A DNA stretch of 60,000 bases from NCBI GenBank assembly GCA_903813345.2, contig CAIIXF020000001.1:37853366-37913365 (forward strand), written 5' to 3'. This DNA is from Owenia fusiformis. Its lineage: Eukaryota; Annelida; Polychaeta; Sabellida; Oweniidae. A model generated the notes under the pieces. It searched no databases. It was given only the letters and a program-made list of their open reading frames with translations, and was not told the origin of the DNA. The position numbers were made by a program, and so were the translations under genes. Every line of letters starts with the position of its first letter. Position 1 is the stretch's first letter. Of this stretch, positions 56,405 to 60,000 are shown one piece after another.

Positions 56405-59400
56405 CTGAAGAGATGTAAACTATACTCAAAATTTATGTTACGAAAATAATTGGACAAGTTGTGCCATGGTTTAAGTGGTGTCAAATTTGAAAAAAAGTTA
56501 AAAACGGCGTTCAAAGTTTGTAGGTTTGTTTCTTGTTGAGTTATTTCATGTCAATAGGTTATAAGTACTATCTCTTCGTGGCACAAATATTAACCCACTC
56601 ATCCCTAAAACTTTACAATTATAAAATTACCAATACCCCTGACACCACTTATATTCAAGAAATGAATTAAATGGGTTAATAATTTGCTGATTTGGACTTT
56701 GTTAGGCCTTACCTGCAATTTGGTGAGAACTTGAGCAGTTGCTTGTTTACTTAGTTATGATAAATTAAACAAAGGTTTGGAACTTAACATCAGAACGGCC
56801 ACACAGTCGCCATCTTGAAATTATGAATTTAAAATTATTTAAAAAATGTTTCTGATAAATATGCCAATATTTGTCGTTTAACTTGATAAAGGCTGTATTG
56901 GCTTGTAATTGGGGAACAGAATAAATGGAAAGATTAGCTTATAACTTGGCTTCCATTTTTGATTATTAAATCCATTTTATTTGCCGGACTGTAGAATACA
57001 TCAAGCGGTCACGCTTGTAAGAAACCAGAAGCCAACCCATTAACAATTATGGCACCAATACAACTATCTCTTATCGTCAGTTAGACAAATTGCTGCACTT
57101 GCCCGATAAGATAGGGCACCTTCACAAACTTCATTCATAAAATGTATTTTATTCCCCTAGCATTAAAGTTTTACCAACTCAACAGTAATAATAAACACCA
57201 TCAAAACCTAGTGCAAAATTAAGCTGTGTAATTACAAAGAGATAGTACCATCCCCGTACCTGGAAATACAATTTTGATTATTAACACGGTGCTCTGGTCG
57301 TTTACAATATCTGCTGTCCTTACAGTTATGCATGGATGCACATGTATTACATGCTCTATTTGCATGATTGGAGTCGTATGTGTGCTTTGTGCTAACACAG
57401 TATTGGCACCCGAATCTGGCTTTAAGACCCGCTGCTTTATTTCTCTTGCGGGTGGTAAGGTCTGAATCTCAACAACAGATGGCTGATAACAGCTAAAAAT
57501 GGCTCGGGTCTAAAAGTTATTGTTTTAATGGGATCATTAAATAAACTGTGTTTTTAGTGATGTCAGTTGTAGATTAATGGGGTATAGGGTTAGGATGCGT
57601 GGCAGGGAGCTGTGTTTTCTCCACTCCTGTGTTCCGGTCGGCCTGATACAGTCCAGACCGTCCTTGATGGATCTCCTGTCACCCGACAATTACCCCCACC
57701 TCCTCGCCTGTATGGCTTCTTTGCCGGTCGTACCAGATGCTTCTAAGACTTCGCCTGCCAATACCTTATCAGGAATCGCACATAAAATGCACTAGCACTT
57801 TTAAACATATTATTTAACGCGAAATTTGTCAAACTGTTGGCCAATTTACATGGGTTTTGCTATCTAAATTAGGCACTCAGAATGGAGGATTTTTCTTCAA
57901 TTACTATTCAGGCTAGATAAGGTTTGATTGATACGTTCCCGAGCAAGTTACAATGCTACAAAAACAACACCTGATTTATTTAACCCATTACACACAACCA
58001 GTCGTCCAAAACTTCTGAGGTTCCAAAATGCGATATGGCCAACATAAAAATGCTCCAAATTTATAGTAGTAATAAAGTGGTGTAATTAATCATATAACCA
58101 GGAAAGACCATAAATCTTAGTGTTAAACAAGACATGATAAGTCGTTGGACGCGAGTTTTAGAGACTGAACACATTGTGCGTTTTTCTGAGTGTATTACCA
58201 AAAAAATGTTGGTATTCAATCTTGCAATATTTTAGGCAATTAAATGCGCAGCTTGGATACACAATGTTTATGAGAAGGAAGGCAAATGGTTAAGAATGTA
58301 TGTTATTGAAGAGATAAGGTCTAGCGAATGTACGATGTGTGAGTTACTAGTTATAGGTGTCGTTGTAATATAACTAGATGTTGTAAATATATGCTACTTA
58401 AAATTATCTCAATATGCAGTCTATATAATTATTCATGCTATATTATTACTAGTATACAAAATATTCCGGACGTAAATTGCGTTTTACACATTTTCAGATT
58501 ACTTCTTTCTTACATCACACTTACCTAATATTCGAGTGTTGTATGAATGTACGCTTTGTGGGACAAAGATAATTTATATTTTTAGAAATTTAACAAAAAT
58601 AGAAGTTTTATGGGGTCCTACACAAATATGGCAGCACTAATAAAATTGTCAGATTTTATGTGGTTACTTTAGCACTTGCCACTATGTCACACTGAAATTT
58701 ATACCAAATGTTCGAAACTTGAGATGGAGTCATTAATCTACAGGGGAATACTGTTGTTTTGGACGAAATTGTAAATAAACAGTTCAGTTTGTTATAGGCT
58801 CTACAAAAAATAAAACAAGTTTGGAATTCATCTTGACTTACTCGCCGACCACAACAGTGCAAACTATGTACTCACACTTAGAAGCGACACTTTTTGTGGT
58901 ATCATATTTATCTGACGCATTCCTCAAAGAAGATGCCTCGAGATTCATGAATAAAAAACTGTAGCAATCATCAGAAAAAACAAACAATTTGGCTTTTGTT
59001 ATAAAAACGTGAAAAGTCAACAACCGAAGGGTCGTTAGGAACATTGGCTTCTCTTGACAAATATTCGGTGTTTTTGGCTTGCTCAAATTTTGATCAATCA
59101 TCTTTGAAGCAAGCCCTAATCAACTAATTAAAATAAATTCTATAGCGATTAAAAATATTGCTCCATCTTTTAATTAACTGCACCGATCTTCTATTTACAC
59201 TTCTGATTCCATTTTGCAACATTTATCTCAATTAGAAACAAATTGCATATTATCATATCTAATGATGTAGTTTTCACTCTTACGGGCTATCTGAGTATAT
59301 CTCAAACTCTCTCTTATAGTAGATTCCAATAAAGTGTTGCATGATAAAATTGGTACATGAATTACACTTTGGCTGGTGACTTGTAGAGTACTAAGGCAGA

Positions 59401-60000
59401 TACTGTGCAAGAGCCTGGTATCATTATGATATGATAAACCAACACAAAACTTTCACCACAGATTATCTTTTGCTATGCTTCAATTTAGTTATGCAACTGA
59501 TTTCTTAGTTTTTGGTTTCTTTTAGTTTTAGACTTTTCTAGCTGCATTGATGGAAATTGAAAATGTATTTTGTTCTGTTTATGACATATTGTTATAATGA
59601 TCTACGGTTGCTAATATTACTTATTTAAAGTTTTCATTGTTTTAAAATTGGAGAAAAAACTTGTGTGTCATATTTATAACAACAACCCCATATTTATTTG
59701 TTTGTCATCATATTTAGTATAGTGACCACAAATAGTTGAAATTTTTAAACAAAAGGGTCGGGTGATGACACAAAGTATTAATGATTATGATCAAAATCAC
59801 TACTGATTTTGTATTTGTATTAAATCGGTGTTGGTTTGCATTCAAAGATAACAAGTTAGAATTCTCCACAATCTCTTGTTTATCTGGTAATGCGATTATA
59901 CGGCGATATCATAAAAACGCTAGCTTGAACCAACATTCTCCGTTCCATATTTCAAGAAACTAAACATGTTAAAAGTCCTGGAAAGGAAGATAAAATTCGG
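56405..60000. other. Right-hand non-coding region
   Basis: Mostly AT-rich. Two clusters of GATA sites lie at 57,064-57,075 and 57,105-57,114. A GC-richer patch at 57,580-57,795 contains a 72-codon plus-strand ORF of unclear meaning. A minus-strand ORF at 58,838-59,101 ends near a good donor (GGCGA|GTAAGT) but has no clear acceptor. No gene is claimed. Confidence 0.35.

Noticed and set aside
58838-59101. Minus-strand ORF ending at donor GGCGA|GTAAGT
   Set aside because: The donor is good, but no convincing acceptor or start, and no motif; too weak to list as an exon.

Overview
This is a eukaryotic, metazoan window. Its genes are split by GT-AG introns, its non-coding DNA is AT-rich, and it carries many foldback (inverted-repeat) DNA elements and minisatellites. 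Nothing prokaryotic is present. The GATA4/5/6-type transcription factor, the CCDC73-like coiled-coil gene, the multi-VWA secreted protein with Thr-rich linkers and an intronic repeat with a GTCC/GTCT tract together suggest a marine invertebrate, most likely a lophotrochozoan such as a mollusc or brachiopod. That assignment is inference.

Region 1 (1-13,878, minus strand) is the 5' part of a gene for a secreted protein built from von Willebrand factor A (VWA) domains. A signal-peptide exon (13,797-13,878) is followed by two single VWA exons, then by a tandem array with an exact 1,885-bp period. Each array unit holds three phase 1-1 exons: a Thr-rich linker, VWA-B and VWA-A. Four units (the fourth is the older edge) lie in the window, and the gene runs off the left end. 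Ten VWA domains and about 2,041 codons are visible.

Region 2 (13.9-30.0 kb) has no convincing host gene. It holds a decayed LINE fragment, a 67-bp minisatellite, several foldback elements, a degenerate repeat field, one 372-bp repeat that also sits in the VWA gene, and a TA-flanked DNA-transposon relic that still encodes a helix-turn-helix.

Region 3 (30,013-42,450, plus strand) is a 13-exon gene resembling CCDC73: an N-terminal coiled coil, a long Ser/Thr-rich disordered exon and a short acidic/basic C-terminus. Its introns carry several transposon-like elements. Its long exon contains an apparent frameshift, and its last exon uses a splice acceptor that is the final copy of a minisatellite.

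Region 4 (44,995-52,506, minus strand, convergent with region 3) is a two-finger GATA factor. A phase-matched extra exon lies only 29 bp downstream of the N-finger exon, too close for both to be spliced together, which predicts two-finger and one-finger isoforms. The C-terminal exon contains six exact 33-bp repeats encoding an 11-residue Ser-Pro motif.

Region 5 (52.5-60 kb) is mostly upstream or intergenic sequence. It has possible GATA 5' exons, clustered GATA sites, a foldback, a perfect 34-bp palindrome and one unassigned candidate exon on the minus strand.
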